In this document: positions 63,585 to 64,000 of the stretch, piece after piece | Layout of the letters: every line of letters begins with the position of its first letter | How positions within the stretch are numbered: position 1 is the stretch's first letter | NCBI RefSeq assembly: GCF_004078655.1 | Contig: NZ_RZNC01000002.1 | Span: 248,001 to 312,000 of the forward strand | Origin: Labedella populi | Lineage (GTDB): Bacteria > Actinomycetota > Actinomycetes > Actinomycetales > Microbacteriaceae | Length of the DNA stretch: 64,000 bases | Reading direction: 5' to 3' | The notes under the pieces: generated by a model | What the model was told of the DNA's origin: nothing | The model's input: the letters and a program-made list of their open reading frames with translations, nothing else | The model's database searches: none | Made by a program: the position numbers and the translations under genes

Positions 63585-64000
63585 ATCGAAGAACCTCCTC
63601 GAACTGCACGACATCGAGGCCGGATACGGGCGCGCAGCCCTCGTCCTCCGCGGTCTGTCCGTCGTCGTGCCGCCGTCCTCCGTCGTGTGCCTCGTGGGGC
63701 CCAACGGCGCGGGCAAGTCGACGGTGCTGAAGGTGGCGAGCGGGATGCTCGTTCCGCGGTCGGGCAGCATCCGCATCGACGGGCGGGACGTCACCGGGGA
63801 CGGGCCGCAACGGATGCTGCAGAACGGGTTGGCGCACGTCCTCCAGGGACACAGCGTCTTCCGGGAGATGACCGTGGGTGAGAACGTCATGCTCGGTGCC
63901 TTCACCGTCTCCGATGAGAAGGTCGTGCGGGAACGCGTCGAGTTCGTCCAGAACCTCTTCCCCATCGTGGGGGAGCGGTGGAAGCAGCTGGCCGGCCTGC
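63574..64000 (+). CDS. ABC ATPase, LivF type (partial, right edge)
   Basis: The frame starts at TTG 63574 with GGAGG six bases upstream and stays open to the window edge (142 codons). It has LELHDIEAGYGRAALVLRGL, Walker A GPNGAGKSTVLKV and the LivF-type Q-loop region HVLQGHSVFREMTVGENVML. The signature motif and Walker B lie beyond the window. Overlap with livG shows it belongs to the operon. Confidence 0.92.
   Translation, partial: MESESKNLLELHDIEAGYGRAALVLRGLSVVVPPSSVVCLVGPNGAGKSTVLKVASGMLVPRSGSIRIDGRDVTGDGPQRMLQNGLAHVLQGHSVFREMTVGENVMLGAFTVSDEKVVRERVEFVQNLFPIVGERWKQLAGL

Overview
This is a high-GC, gene-dense chromosomal segment of an actinobacterium. Three things point there: a mycothiol synthase, CarD, SenX3/RegX3, RskA, DUF3263, DUF3027 and WXG100 proteins; gene neighbourhoods also known from Mycobacterium (gpm-senX3-regX3, carD-ispD-ispF-cysS-rlmB, mutT1-ppk, mshD next to a GlnR-type regulator, ercc3 helicase plus its partner); and frequent GTG/TTG starts. 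Style and gene content fit Micrococcales, most likely Microbacteriaceae, but that rank is an inference.

Layout. 1-2309: a decayed accessory island abutting tRNA-Lys (an unidentified secreted protein cut by the window edge, a frameshifted remnant and a C-terminal integrase fragment). 2430-8393: small and hypothetical genes, a candidate structured RNA, a secreted phosphoesterase, and a FAS1-domain lipoprotein divergent from a SigK/RskA-type sigma/anti-sigma pair. 8560-16825: the phosphate block, with pstSCAB on the minus strand behind a PHO box, then mutT1-ppk and mshD. 16840-25442: GlnR-like regulator, nitrobindin, YgfZ, FUSC-like protein, gpmA, phoU and, divergently, senX3-regX3, again with a PHO-box-like array. 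25521-30416: LpqE-like lipoprotein, carD, a fused ispDF, cysS and rlmB. 30486-37920: DUF4032 protein, MsiK-type sugar ATPase, DsbA-like thioredoxin, tRNA-Thr, arsenate reductase, YdcZ-type transporter, nitroreductase/MsrB, DUF3263 and LytR_C proteins. 38193-40591: cold-shock gene, groEL under two CIRCE-like operators, a solitary WXG100 protein. 40718-45006: a two-component system, a dihydropteroate-synthase-like gene and a RibD-C reductase. 45037-52153: XPB helicase and partner, a longer cold-shock protein, a poly-Asp DUF3027 protein, serC and a DtxR-family regulator. 52391-54482: two secreted cell-wall hydrolases, each behind 11-bp-periodic direct repeats. 54615-58341: a tiny ORF, an HNH nuclease, a large sortase-anchored phosphoesterase, a 21-bp inverted repeat and tRNA-Arg. 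58422-64000: a LacI regulator divergent from a branched-chain-amino-acid-type ABC operon that runs off the right edge.

How it fits together. Phosphate supply is the main theme: high-affinity uptake (PstSCAB), sensing and regulation (PhoU, SenX3, RegX3), polyphosphate storage (PPK1) and two exported phosphoesterases, with PHO-box-like 11-bp repeats at pstS, between phoU and senX3, and upstream of the anchored phosphoesterase. Most other genes are housekeeping. No large unknown multi-gene system is evident. The points most worth a second look are the candidate structured RNA at 3661-3751, the periodic boxes before the two cell-wall hydrolases, the tandem CIRCE elements, the 32-residue mini-ORF with its own signals, the palindrome near tRNA-Arg, and the double LacI operator on the ABC operon.
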